From Acidobacteriota bacterium (lineage in GTDB: Bacteria > Acidobacteriota > Blastocatellia > RBC074): a stretch of DNA of 35,697 nt. The DNA lies in the NCBI GenBank assembly GCA_016196035.1, contig JACPYM010000059.1:116528-152224 (forward strand). The letters run 5' to 3'. Positions 1 through 7,747 of the stretch are shown in pieces. Every line of letters begins with the position of its first letter. Positions within the stretch are counted from its first letter, which is position 1. Below the pieces are notes generated by a model. The model was given only the letters and a program-made list of their open reading frames with translations. It did no database searches and had not been told where the DNA came from. The position numbers and the translations under genes are program-made.

Positions 1-1878
1 TACACGCTCGAAATCAATGACCGGCAGGCCACGCTCAGCGCGCCCACCGTCGTCGGCGTCTTGCGCGGCTTAGAGACGATCTTGCAATTGCTCAACGGCG
101 ACAAGGATGGTCACTTCCTGCCCGCCGTGAGCATTCAAGATAAACCGCGCTTCCCCTGGCGCGGCTTGATGATTGACATCGCGCGCCATTGGCAGCCGAT
201 GGAAGTCATCAAACGCAATCTGGATGGCATGGCGGCGGTCAAGCTGAACGTCTTGCACCTGCACATCACCGACGATCAGGGCTTTCGCATCGAGAGCAAA
301 CCTTATCCCGAATTGCAGCAGCGCGGCTCGGATGGTGATTTCTACACGCAAGACCAAATGCGCGAGATCATCGAATACGCTCGCCAGCGCGGCATCCGCG
401 TCATCCCCGAATTCGATATGCCGGGCCATACGACGGCCTGGTTCGTCAGCCATCCCGAACTGGCGAGCAAGCCCGGCCCTTACGAAATCGAACGCACCTG
501 GGGAATCATGCAGCCGGTGATGGACCCGACGAATGAGAAGCTTTACGAATTGCTGGACGGCTTTTTGGGCGAGATGGCCGCGCTCTTTCCCGACGCCTAT
601 CTGCACATCGGCGGCGATGAGATCGAAGGATTGCACTGGAAAGAGAACGCGAAAATCCAAGCGTTCATCCAGACGAAAGGGTTGAAAGACAACCACGGCT
701 TGCAGGCCTATTTCAACCAGCGTGTCGCGCAAATCCTGACCAAGCACGGCAAACGGGTGATCGGCTGGGATGAAGTCGTGCATCCCGACATTCCCAAAAA
801 CATCGTCGTGCAATCGTGGCGCGGGCCGGAATCGCTGGCGGCGGCGGCGCGGCAAGGTTACAGCGGGATTTTGTCGAACGGCTATTACATTGACCTGATG
901 TACCCGGCGCGCGATCACTACTTGAATGATCCAATCCCGGCAGATACGCCGTTGAGCATTAACGAACAGAAACTGATCCTGGGCGGCGAAGCCACAATGT
1001 GGTCGGAATGGGTTTCGCCCGAAACGATTGATTCGCGCATCTGGCCGCGCACGGCAGCGATTGCGGAACGGCTATGGTCGCCGCGCGAGGTGCGGGATGT
1101 AGCGGATATGTATCGGCGGTTGGCGGTAATGAGTAAACAACTTGAGGCTGTTGGCCTGCAACATCTCACGTATCAAACCGCGATGTGGCGGCGCGCGCTT
1201 GGCGCTGAAAATGATCGGGCAACCGAATTTTACTCTGCGCTTGAAATACTCACGGGGCTGGTTGAGCCGGTCAAAGGTTACAGGCGCGGCACAATGCAAC
1301 AGGCAACTCAGTCTATGCCGCTGACGAGACTTGTGGATATGGCTAGGCCGGATAGTCATAGCGCGCGCGCATGGGCGCACGAATTCGACAACTTCCTTTA
1401 TGACATTTTGCCTTTGGAGAAAGAGAACCTTCCAGCGCATCAACGAGCTTTTCTGGATCAGGCTTTTTCGACGCGGACAGTAACGCAGTCGAAAAATTAT
1501 GATGATTGGGTCAAGACCTTGACGGATGAAATGCGGCGCTGGCGCGATCTCAAGCCTACATTTGAAGAAATCGGTGTGCGTATCCCGCTCTTGCAAGAAG
1601 CCAAGCCGTTGGCAAGTGACCTGTCAGCGATCGGCAAAATTGGCAGCCAAGCGATGTTTTATCTGGTTTCCGGTACGCTCCCATCAGTGGAATGGCGCGT
1701 CATAATGTTGTCGCGGCTAGACCAAGCGGCGTTGCCAAAAGCTGCGCTGGAGTTGGTGGCGGTTCAACCCATCCGCGAGTTGGTCATCGCTGCGTGTGAA
1801 TGGCCGAATTTGAAAACAATGACAGCCGAAGAATGGAAGCGACACGTCAAAACGCTGGCCGCGCCGAAAAAGCAATGA
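1..1878 (+). CDS. Beta-N-acetylhexosaminidase, GH20 family (5' end outside window)
   Basis: This enzyme should remove terminal N-acetylglucosamine or N-acetylgalactosamine from glycans such as chitin or peptidoglycan fragments. The reading frame is open from base 1, and the first codons already belong to the GH20b accessory domain, so the true start lies upstream. The (beta/alpha)8 catalytic domain opens with FPWRGLMIDIARHW and carries LHLHITDDQGFR and PEFDMPGH. The catalytic pair lies in HIGGDEIEG, with Asp encoded at 616-618 and Glu at 619-621; in this family Asp orients the substrate acetamido group and Glu is the acid/base. The catalytic region ends with WSEWVSPETIDSRIWPR around 1000-1050, and about 230 further residues form a less conserved C-terminal region. 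The stop TGA at 1876 is followed by an inverted repeat and a convergent peptidase gene. Family assignment is certain; the exact substrate is not. Confidence 0.95.
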   Translation, partial: YTLEINDRQATLSAPTVVGVLRGLETILQLLNGDKDGHFLPAVSIQDKPRFPWRGLMIDIARHWQPMEVIKRNLDGMAAVKLNVLHLHITDDQGFRIESKPYPELQQRGSDGDFYTQDQMREIIEYARQRGIRVIPEFDMPGHTTAWFVSHPELASKPGPYEIERTWGIMQPVMDPTNEKLYELLDGFLGEMAALFPDAYLHIGGDEIEGLHWKENAKIQAFIQTKGLKDNHGLQAYFNQRVAQILTKHGKRVIGWDEVVHPDIPKNIVVQSWRGPESLAAAARQGYSGILSNGYYIDLMYPARDHYLNDPIPADTPLSINEQKLILGGEATMWSEWVSPETIDSRIWPRTAAIAERLWSPREVRDVADMYRRLAVMSKQLEAVGLQHLTYQTAMWRRALGAENDRATEFYSALEILTGLVEPVKGYRRGTMQQATQSMPLTRLVDMARPDSHSARAWAHEFDNFLYDILPLEKENLPAHQRAFLDQAFSTRTVTQSKNYDDWVKTLTDEMRRWRDLKPTFEEIGVRIPLLQEAKPLASDLSAIGKIGSQAMFYLVSGTLPSVEWRVIMLSRLDQAALPKAALELVAVQPIRELVIAACEWPNLKTMTAEEWKRHVKTLAAPKKQ

Positions 1879-1900
1879 TCACACAAGGTCACAGGTTTTA

Positions 1901-2153
1901 GTCCGCGAAGCGGACGGCAGCATAAAGCCCAGGGTGGAGCGCGTAGCGCGCAACCCTGGGAAGCGTCGAATAGAACCCACAGCCCGCGAAGCGGGCGGCA
2001 GATAATGCGCAGCCACATCAATCAAAACAAAAGATTCGGGGCGACAAATGTCTACCGCCCACTTCGCGGGCTTGGTGTTCTGCTGGTTTGTTACCCAGGG
2101 TTGCGCGCTACGCGCTCCACCCTGGGCTTTACCCTGCCGTCCGCTTCGCGGAC
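1901..2153. repeat. Large intergenic inverted repeat between convergent genes
   Basis: A 60-base unit at 1901-1960 recurs in reverse complement at 2094-2153 with two mismatches. A shorter inner pair (1981-2000 and 2053-2072) is also inverted, so the whole block can fold into one long hairpin. Each 60-mer contains its own palindrome (CCCAGGGT...ACCCTGGG around GCGCG...CGCGC). It lies exactly between the stops of the GH20 gene and the convergent S9 peptidase gene, so it could act as a bidirectional terminator. The short reading frames across it are repeat translations rather than genes. Confidence 0.85.
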
Positions 2154-2165
2154 TGAGAGCGGTTC

Positions 2166-4262
2166 CTACTGTTCGCCCTTGCCGCCTGTGCCTGCCGTCA
2201 CCGGCGCTTTCTTCAAATACTTGTCGTACCACGCCAGATACCGCTCGTAACGGTCGCGCACATAACTGGGCCGCTGGATGCCGTGGTTCTCGTTGGGATA
2301 GATGATGAGTTGTGTGTCAATGCCGAGGCTGCGCAGCGCCTGATACATCTGTTGGCCGCCTTGCACCGGCACGTTGAAATCGCGTTCACCACCCAGAAAC
2401 AGCGTCGGCGTCTTGATGCGGTCAGCGTGCAGGAAGGGATAGGAAATCTTCTGATAGGTTTCCCAGGCTTTGGCTTCCCAGGGCGGGCCGATTTCGTAAT
2501 CGTACTGAATGATGTATTGGTCGGTGCCGTAAAAGGCTACGGTGAAGGCCGTGCCCGCGCCGCTGGTCGCCGCTTTGAAGCGCGTGTCGCTGGCGATCAG
2601 GTAATCGGTCAGGATGCCGCCGTAGCTCCACCCGCCCACGCCCAATTTGTCAGGATCGGCCACGCCCATTTTGATGACGTGATCTACACCCGCGTGCAGG
2701 TCTTCGACTTCGTAATGGCCCCAATCGGCGAAGATCGAACGCGAGAATTTCTGCCCGCGTCCCGAACTGCCGCGATAATTCACCGCCAGCACAGCGTAGC
2801 CGTTGGCCGCGAAGAATTGCCGCTCAGTGCTGAACGAATGTTGGTCCTGCCCGTTCGGTCCGCCGTGGATGCGCAGCAGCAGCGGGACTTTTGTGCCTTT
2901 GACGTAGCCAGCCGGATAGGTCAACAACCCGCCGATGTCCGTGCCGTCTTTGCTTTTGAAATTGACCTCTTCGGTTTGGCCGAGATCGAGTTCGGCAAAC
3001 AGCGCGTCGTTGTGATGTGTGAGCTGTCGTAGCGCACCGTTTTCAAAGGCGTACACTTCGGTGTATTTCGCATTGCCGCCTGACAACACGATAGAACGCC
3101 CGGCCTCTCTTTCCCAAGTTGAGATGACGACTGGCGATGACATCAGCCGTTCAACCTTGCCGCCTGTCAGGTTCACATAAGCCGGATAAACCGAGCGATT
3201 GTCTGCGACGGTGAAGCTAATCGTTTTGCCATCGGCGCTGAAACGCGGCCCGGCAACACCCCGGTCAAGCGCTTCGACGGCAGCCACGCGTGCGGGGGCC
3301 GCGCTGCCGTCCGCTTTCACCAGCGCCAGATGGGTCATGCTGTAGGCACCCCACTTCTTTTCATCGCTTTCGAGGAACGTGAGCCATTGGCCGTCAGGAC
3401 TCCATTCAGCGCGCCCGCGTCCGACGCGATTGCTGGCCGTGGTCAATGGCTTTTCGGCCACGCCCGCTTTGGCTTCGGCGACGAACAGTTGCCCATCCGT
3501 TTCGCGGTCAGGATCAGCGGCGTGATTGCTGGTAAACGCGATGCGCGTCCCGTCGGGCGACCACACAGGCGACGATTCATCCCATTGACTCTTGGTCAGG
3601 CGTTCGGTTTTTTTCGTCGCCACGTCGAATAGATAAATGTAGCTGTGGCGGCCTGACAACAAATAGCCCTGCCCGTCCTGTTTGTATTTGTAACGGTCAA
3701 TCACGATGGGCTTCGGCGGTTTGGGCTTGCCGCCACTTTCTGTGGCCGCCGCGTTGGCCTCGGCTTCCGGGTCGGGATCGCCGATGACCAGCGCCAGCCG
3801 TTTTGAATCGGGCGACCATTCGTAACTTTGCAGCCGCCCCTTCACATCCGCGCCAATGTTCGTAAGCTGCACGGCCTCGCCGCCGCTGCGGTCGAGCAGC
3901 CAAACCTGATTGCCCTTGACCAAGCCCTTGCGCGAAGATGTGAATGAGAGGTATTTGCCATCGGGACTCCAACGCGGCGCCGACTCGCTCTCTTCGCCCG
4001 CCGTCATCTGGCGCGTGACCTTACCGTCGAAACTGGTCGTCCAGACGTGCGCGTTCGATTTGTCCTCTTTGGCATCAATGGCCGAGATGACATAGGCCAC
4101 CCATTGCCCATCGGGCGAAAGTTGCGGGTCGCGCACTTCACGCAGGCGCGGCAGGTCGTCGAGTTTGAGCGGGCGCTTGGCCGGTTGGGCGGATTGCGCG
4201 AGCAGCGTGGCGGCCAGGGCCAGCATGAACAGCAGCGAACGGGAAAGCTTGCGAGTGAACAT
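2166..4262 (-). CDS. Exported S9 family prolyl oligopeptidase-like serine peptidase
   Basis: This is a 698-residue exported peptidase of the prolyl oligopeptidase / dipeptidyl peptidase IV / acylaminoacyl peptidase type, which cleaves short peptides. The ATG at 4262 is preferred over one ten codons upstream because AGGAGG sits about eight bases before it and it opens a clean signal peptide (MFTRKLSRSLLFMLALAATLLAQ). Residues about 35-420 form a TolB/DPP-IV-like beta-propeller with repeated 'WSPDG' blades. The C-terminal alpha/beta hydrolase domain carries the triad: Ser546 in GGWSYGG, Asp628 in GGERDFNVP and His660 in NENHGI. The length fits the family. The gene stands alone, converging on the GH20 gene and diverging from the small gene at 4459. 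The substrate cannot be told from sequence. Confidence 0.95.
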   Translation of the reverse strand: MFTRKLSRSLLFMLALAATLLAQSAQPAKRPLKLDDLPRLREVRDPQLSPDGQWVAYVISAIDAKEDKSNAHVWTTSFDGKVTRQMTAGEESESAPRWSPDGKYLSFTSSRKGLVKGNQVWLLDRSGGEAVQLTNIGADVKGRLQSYEWSPDSKRLALVIGDPDPEAEANAAATESGGKPKPPKPIVIDRYKYKQDGQGYLLSGRHSYIYLFDVATKKTERLTKSQWDESSPVWSPDGTRIAFTSNHAADPDRETDGQLFVAEAKAGVAEKPLTTASNRVGRGRAEWSPDGQWLTFLESDEKKWGAYSMTHLALVKADGSAAPARVAAVEALDRGVAGPRFSADGKTISFTVADNRSVYPAYVNLTGGKVERLMSSPVVISTWEREAGRSIVLSGGNAKYTEVYAFENGALRQLTHHNDALFAELDLGQTEEVNFKSKDGTDIGGLLTYPAGYVKGTKVPLLLRIHGGPNGQDQHSFSTERQFFAANGYAVLAVNYRGSSGRGQKFSRSIFADWGHYEVEDLHAGVDHVIKMGVADPDKLGVGGWSYGGILTDYLIASDTRFKAATSGAGTAFTVAFYGTDQYIIQYDYEIGPPWEAKAWETYQKISYPFLHADRIKTPTLFLGGERDFNVPVQGGQQMYQALRSLGIDTQLIIYPNENHGIQRPSYVRDRYERYLAWYDKYLKKAPVTAGTGGKGEQ

Positions 4263-4317
4263 CGAATGAACCTCCTCTGGTTTTGGGTGCAAGTGGAACT
4301 GCGTTGGTGTGCGGTGG

Positions 4318-4346
4318 ATTATACGGCGGGTGAGCGCGGGAGCGAA
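4318..4346 (-). promoter_or_regulatory. Probable sigma70-type promoter for the S9 peptidase
   Basis: On the minus strand a perfect TATAAT (4318-4323) lies 17 bases downstream of TTCGCT (4341-4346), which matches TTGACA at three positions. The predicted transcription start is about 50 bases upstream of the peptidase ATG. The -10 box is strong and the -35 box weak. Confidence 0.45.
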
Positions 4347-4458
4347 GCAACTGAGGTTGGGACGTGGATAAAATTGTCAAGCCGCCGCTTTCCCTGCCGC
4401 AACGATCAGAGCTACAATCCAGGCACTATAAACGGCAAATCATCCATTGGAGAGTTTC

Positions 4459-4749
4459 ATGCAAAACACTTCTGTCATCAGCACAAGCGAGGCGGCGCTC
4501 TGGGGGCGGTTGTTCGAGCCAGCCAGCGCCGCGCTGTCGCAAGAGGTCGCCCGCCACCTCCTCAACCTGTGTTTCCCCCAAGCTGACATTGAGCGCATGC
4601 ACGAACTGGCAGAAAAAGCCCGTAAGGGCACGTTGACGCTGGAAGAGCATCTCGAATTGGATAGCTACGAACGGGTCGGCCACGTGCTGTCGCTGCTCAA
4701 ATCACAAGCCCGCCAGGCTCTCAAGGCACGCCGTCCCAAACGAGCCTAA
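4459..4749 (+). CDS. Small unknown protein paired with an HNH endonuclease
   Basis: A 96-residue cytoplasmic protein that I cannot assign to a named family. The ATG at 4459 is chosen over an in-frame TTG at 4447 because GGAGAG lies about five bases before it. The protein is predicted to be mostly helical, with segments such as LSQEVARHLLNLCF and IERMHELAEKARKG, and it ends in a basic tail (ARRPKRA). No catalytic motif is evident. Its stop is two bases before the start of the HNH endonuclease gene, so the two are almost certainly cotranscribed. A partner, inhibitor or DNA-binding role is possible, but that is inference from position only. Confidence 0.75.
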   Translation: MQNTSVISTSEAALWGRLFEPASAALSQEVARHLLNLCFPQADIERMHELAEKARKGTLTLEEHLELDSYERVGHVLSLLKSQARQALKARRPKRA

Positions 4750-4751
4750 CC

Positions 4752-5168
4752 ATGAATCAGCGTCTCACCAGCCTGGTCTGGCGGCGGGCTCGGCGCTGCT
4801 GCGAATACTGCCAAATGCCGCAAGAGTATGACGAGCCTCCTTTTCAAATTGACCACATCTTGGCGCGCAAACTTGGCGGCCTAACCATTGCGCGGAATCT
4901 GGCGCTGGCCTGTTTTTTCTGTAACAACCACAAAGGTCCGAACATCGCCGGCCGTGATCCGTTGACCGGACGAATTGTCCGACTCTTTCACCCGCGCCGC
5001 GATGTGTGGCGCGAGTATTTCCAATGGTCTGGTCCGCGTTTGGTAGGTCTCACGCCGAGCGCGCGAGCGACGATTGCTGTTTTGGAGCTCAATCTGCCGC
5101 ACCGCATGGCCTTGCGGGCGGCACTCATCGAAGAAGGCGTGTTTCCAACAGCCAGCACCGGCCATTGA
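4752..5168 (+). CDS. HNH endonuclease
   Basis: A 138-residue metal-dependent nuclease of the HNH superfamily. The N-terminal half carries the signature: a first zinc-binding pair CEYC, then QIDHILARKLGG containing the core Asp-His, then NLALACFFCNNHKG with the second cysteine pair and the Asn and His of the active site. The C-terminal half (HPRRDVWREYFQW and after) is typical of the compact bacterial HNH proteins often found as solitary or two-gene units in environmental genomes. It starts two bases after the small upstream gene and converges on the hydantoinase gene with a 13-base gap. No methyltransferase or defence partner is nearby, so the biological target is unknown. Confidence 0.92.
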   Translation: MNQRLTSLVWRRARRCCEYCQMPQEYDEPPFQIDHILARKLGGLTIARNLALACFFCNNHKGPNIAGRDPLTGRIVRLFHPRRDVWREYFQWSGPRLVGLTPSARATIAVLELNLPHRMALRAALIEEGVFPTASTGH

Positions 5169-5181
5169 ATGGCATGAAAAG

Positions 5182-6750
5182 TTAGGCTTCACGCGCCCCA
5201 TGCCCGCCGCCACCCGGCGTTTCAATCACCAACCGATCACCACAGCGTGCCTTGAGCGAAAACTTGCTAGGCAACTTCTTGCGCTTGCCGCCGTGCGCCT
5301 CGATCAATTCAGCTATGCCAACTTTGCCTGGCGCGCCGCCCTGCAAGCCATACGGCGCAAACTTACGGCGATCCGCCAACAGCGAGACTTGCGCATCGGC
5401 CAGCAATTCGATTTCCCGAATCGTGCCATCGCCGCCACGCTGCTTGCCTGCGCCGCCCGAACCGCGCCGGATGGCGTAGCGGCGCACGCGCAACGGGTAG
5501 GCGTATTCCAGCGCTTCAATCGGCGTGTTCAGCGAATTGGTCATGTGTGTATGCACCGCCGAGATGCCGTCGGCATTAGGCCGCGCGCCCATCCCGCCAC
5601 AAACCGTTTCGTAATAGGCGAACTCGCGCCCCAAGCGCGCATCCCAACCGCCAATGGTCAGATTGTTCATCGTGCCTTGCGAAGCGGCGGGAATCAGGTG
5701 CGGTGCGGCTTGCGCCAAGGCTTTCAACAACACATCCACGATGCGTTGCGAAGTCTCGACATTGCCGCCCGCCACCGGCGCGGGCGGCAGCGCGTTGACG
5801 ATGGTGCCGGCGGGCGCGATGACTTCGAGCGGTTCCAGAATGCCCGCACTGGCCGGGACATCGCCCGGAATCAGACAACGAAATACATAATAAGCCGCCG
5901 ACACGGTGATCGCTTCGACGGCGTTGACGGGGCCGCGCACTTGCGGCGCGCTGCCCGTGAAATCAATGCGCGCGCGTTCGCCGCGAATTGTCACCTTGAC
6001 TGTGATGCGTACCGGCTCGTCAATCTCGCCGTCGTTATCAAGAAAGTCTTCGGCCTCGTATACGCCATCCGGCAGCAGTGCCAGCGTGCGCCGCATCAGC
6101 CGCGCGGCGTATTCGACCAAGTGTCCGGCATAGGCATCGGCCTCTTTGAACCCATAGCGCGCGACGATTTCGTGCAAACGGTCGCTGCCCACGCGCAACG
6201 CGCCCAACTGCGCGGCAAAATCGCCCTCGCGTTCGTCACGCCCACGCACATTGGCCAACAGAAAATTCCAAACCTCCTGCTCTAACTGCCCGCCGCGGAC
6301 GATGCGCAACGGCGGAATGCGAATGCCTTCCTGATAAATCTCCGTCGCCGCGCCCATCGAACCCGGCGTTGCGCCGCCGATGTCGGCGTGATGTGCACGA
6401 TTAGCGACATAAAAGAGCAGTTGGCTGGCTTCAGAGAAAACCGGCGCGACCATCGTTACATCCGGCAGATGTGTGCCGCCTGCGTAGGGGTCATTCAGGA
6501 TCACGACATCGCCCGGTTGCATCGCGCAATGCTCGATGGCGGCTTTGACGGACATTGGCATCGAACCCAGATGAACGGGCATGTGATCGCCCTGCGCGAT
6601 GATGCGCCCGCGCCGGTCAAATACGGCGCACGAATAATCGCGGCGCTCTTTGATGTTCGGGGAAAAGGCCGTGCGGCGCAGGCTCACGCCCATCTCTTCG
6701 GCGACTGAGGTGTAGAGCGAGCGATAAATTTCGAGGGTGATGGAATCCAT
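5182..6750 (-). CDS. hyuB: Hydantoinase B / oxoprolinase family protein
   Basis: A 522-residue protein of the HyuB (PF02538) family: N-methylhydantoinase, acetophenone carboxylase and 5-oxoprolinase beta-type subunits, which open cyclic amide or related substrates with ATP. The N-terminus (ITLEIYRSLYTSVAEEMG), the block RRDYSCAVFDRRGRIIAQGD, the metal-binding-like DPYAGGTHLPD and the C-terminal TPGGGGHG tail are all family hallmarks, and the length is as expected. HyuB normally works with HyuA, usually encoded immediately next to it; no hyuA lies in this window. The 3' end converges on the HNH gene and the 5' end borders a CAGT-rich repeat. There is no clear Shine-Dalgarno sequence before the ATG. 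The exact substrate is unknown. Confidence 0.93.
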   Translation of the reverse strand: MDSITLEIYRSLYTSVAEEMGVSLRRTAFSPNIKERRDYSCAVFDRRGRIIAQGDHMPVHLGSMPMSVKAAIEHCAMQPGDVVILNDPYAGGTHLPDVTMVAPVFSEASQLLFYVANRAHHADIGGATPGSMGAATEIYQEGIRIPPLRIVRGGQLEQEVWNFLLANVRGRDEREGDFAAQLGALRVGSDRLHEIVARYGFKEADAYAGHLVEYAARLMRRTLALLPDGVYEAEDFLDNDGEIDEPVRITVKVTIRGERARIDFTGSAPQVRGPVNAVEAITVSAAYYVFRCLIPGDVPASAGILEPLEVIAPAGTIVNALPPAPVAGGNVETSQRIVDVLLKALAQAAPHLIPAASQGTMNNLTIGGWDARLGREFAYYETVCGGMGARPNADGISAVHTHMTNSLNTPIEALEYAYPLRVRRYAIRRGSGGAGKQRGGDGTIREIELLADAQVSLLADRRKFAPYGLQGGAPGKVGIAELIEAHGGKRKKLPSKFSLKARCGDRLVIETPGGGGHGAREA

Positions 6751-6752
6751 GA

Positions 6753-6795
6753 GCAGTGGTCAGTAGTCAGTGGTCAGTGATCACTAACCACTACT
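6753..6795. repeat. CAGT-rich short repeat with imperfect palindrome
   Basis: The motif (A)GT(G/A)GTC recurs as CAGTGGT, CAGTAGT, CAGTGGT and CAGTGATCAC, and the right half (about 6769-6792) is a near-perfect palindrome centred on GATC. It fills the gap between the hydantoinase start and the HEAT-repeat stop, and could terminate transcripts or form a hairpin in the hyuB leader. Confidence 0.6.
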
Positions 6796-7708
6796 TCAGT
6801 TTCGCCAATGCCGCCTTCGCCGTTTGCTGCACGCTGGAATCGCGGTCGCCGAGCGCGGTTTGTTCCAGCGCGGCGCGGGCTTCGGCGGTGTGCCATTCGC
6901 CCAGCCAGTAAGCGGCTTTGCGGCGATAGTCGGGGAAGTTGTGTTGTTGCAAGATGCCGATCAGTTCATGCACGCCATTGCGCGTATGCTGCAATTCCAC
7001 GGCGGTCGCTTCGGCGATTTGGCGCAGCTTCAGGTCGTCGTGATCCACGAATTCAAACAGGAAGCTGATGGCCTTGCGCGAAAAACGCACGTCGCGCATT
7101 TGGTTGACGACCAGAATGCCGAAACAGCGCGCCCGCATATCGCCTTCGTCGGTGACTTTGACATTGCCTGTATTCACCAGCACGTTCAGCGTCGCGTTGC
7201 GCGCGCGATGCACGTTGAACGAACCGAGCGACAAACCCAGAGCCGCTCGCACCCGCCAATCCTTGTCCGCCAACAACGCCTCGATCAGCGGATCAATCGC
7301 GTCTTGATTGCCGAGTTTGCCTAACGCCTCGACCGCCGCCACGCGCAACGTGGCATCGGCGTCTTGCAAGAGGCCCAGCAAGGTGTCGTTGACGCGTGGA
7401 TCACAACTCTTGGTTAATGCCTGCACGGCCTCAATGCGTTTTTTGGCATCGGTGCTTTTCAATTCGGCGGTAGCTTTGGCGATGGCCGTTGTATTGGCAG
7501 CGTTCTCGGCGACAGCTTCGCATTGCTCGTAAAGCGTAGGAGTTTTGCTGAATTGCGCCAAGGCGGCGCTGGAACAAAGCAGCGCCAAGAGGCCGCTCAA
7601 CAAAAAGGGGCGCAGCCCCAAAAGAAAGGTGCCGCGAACCGGAAGGTCAGAGACCTTCCGCACATCAGGCGGCATAGCCGCATACAAACGCGAGACGAAA
7701 TACTTCAC
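6791..7708 (-). CDS. Exported HEAT-repeat protein
   Basis: An armadillo/HEAT-type solenoid protein likely exported or membrane-anchored. The GTG at 7708 is favoured because GGAG lies about five bases upstream; an ATG at 7675 and a TTG at 7741 are in frame. A hydrophobic stretch (LLGLRPFLLSGLLALLCSSAALAQ) looks like a Sec signal with cleavage after ALA. The mature part repeats helical HEAT units of about 30 residues, for example KRIEAVQALTKS, LRVAAVEALGKLG and WRVRAALGLSLGS, and ends with SSVQQTAKAALAKLK. Such solenoids bind proteins and have no catalytic residues. It follows the 460-residue unknown gene by about 40 bases on the same strand, so they probably form one operon and the two products may interact. 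Confidence 0.85.
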   Translation of the reverse strand: MKYFVSRLYAAMPPDVRKVSDLPVRGTFLLGLRPFLLSGLLALLCSSAALAQFSKTPTLYEQCEAVAENAANTTAIAKATAELKSTDAKKRIEAVQALTKSCDPRVNDTLLGLLQDADATLRVAAVEALGKLGNQDAIDPLIEALLADKDWRVRAALGLSLGSFNVHRARNATLNVLVNTGNVKVTDEGDMRARCFGILVVNQMRDVRFSRKAISFLFEFVDHDDLKLRQIAEATAVELQHTRNGVHELIGILQQHNFPDYRRKAAYWLGEWHTAEARAALEQTALGDRDSSVQQTAKAALAKLK

Positions 7709-7747
7709 TAGAACTCCAATCTTGAAACTGCCAACTGCCAACCGGCT

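Noticed and set aside
1764-2305. Several short frames giving peptides such as PLRGL and ATRSTLGF
   Set aside because: They translate the inverted repeat; such peptides are a known spurious product of this repeat type.
4374-4418. TTGTCA and TACAAT as a promoter for the gene at 4459
   Set aside because: The boxes are 33 bases apart, too far for a sigma70 promoter; no better pair was found.
5074-6285. Plus-strand open frame of 403 codons opposite hyuB
   Set aside because: Shadow of the hydantoinase B gene; the protein has no recognisable motif and overlaps the HNH gene end.
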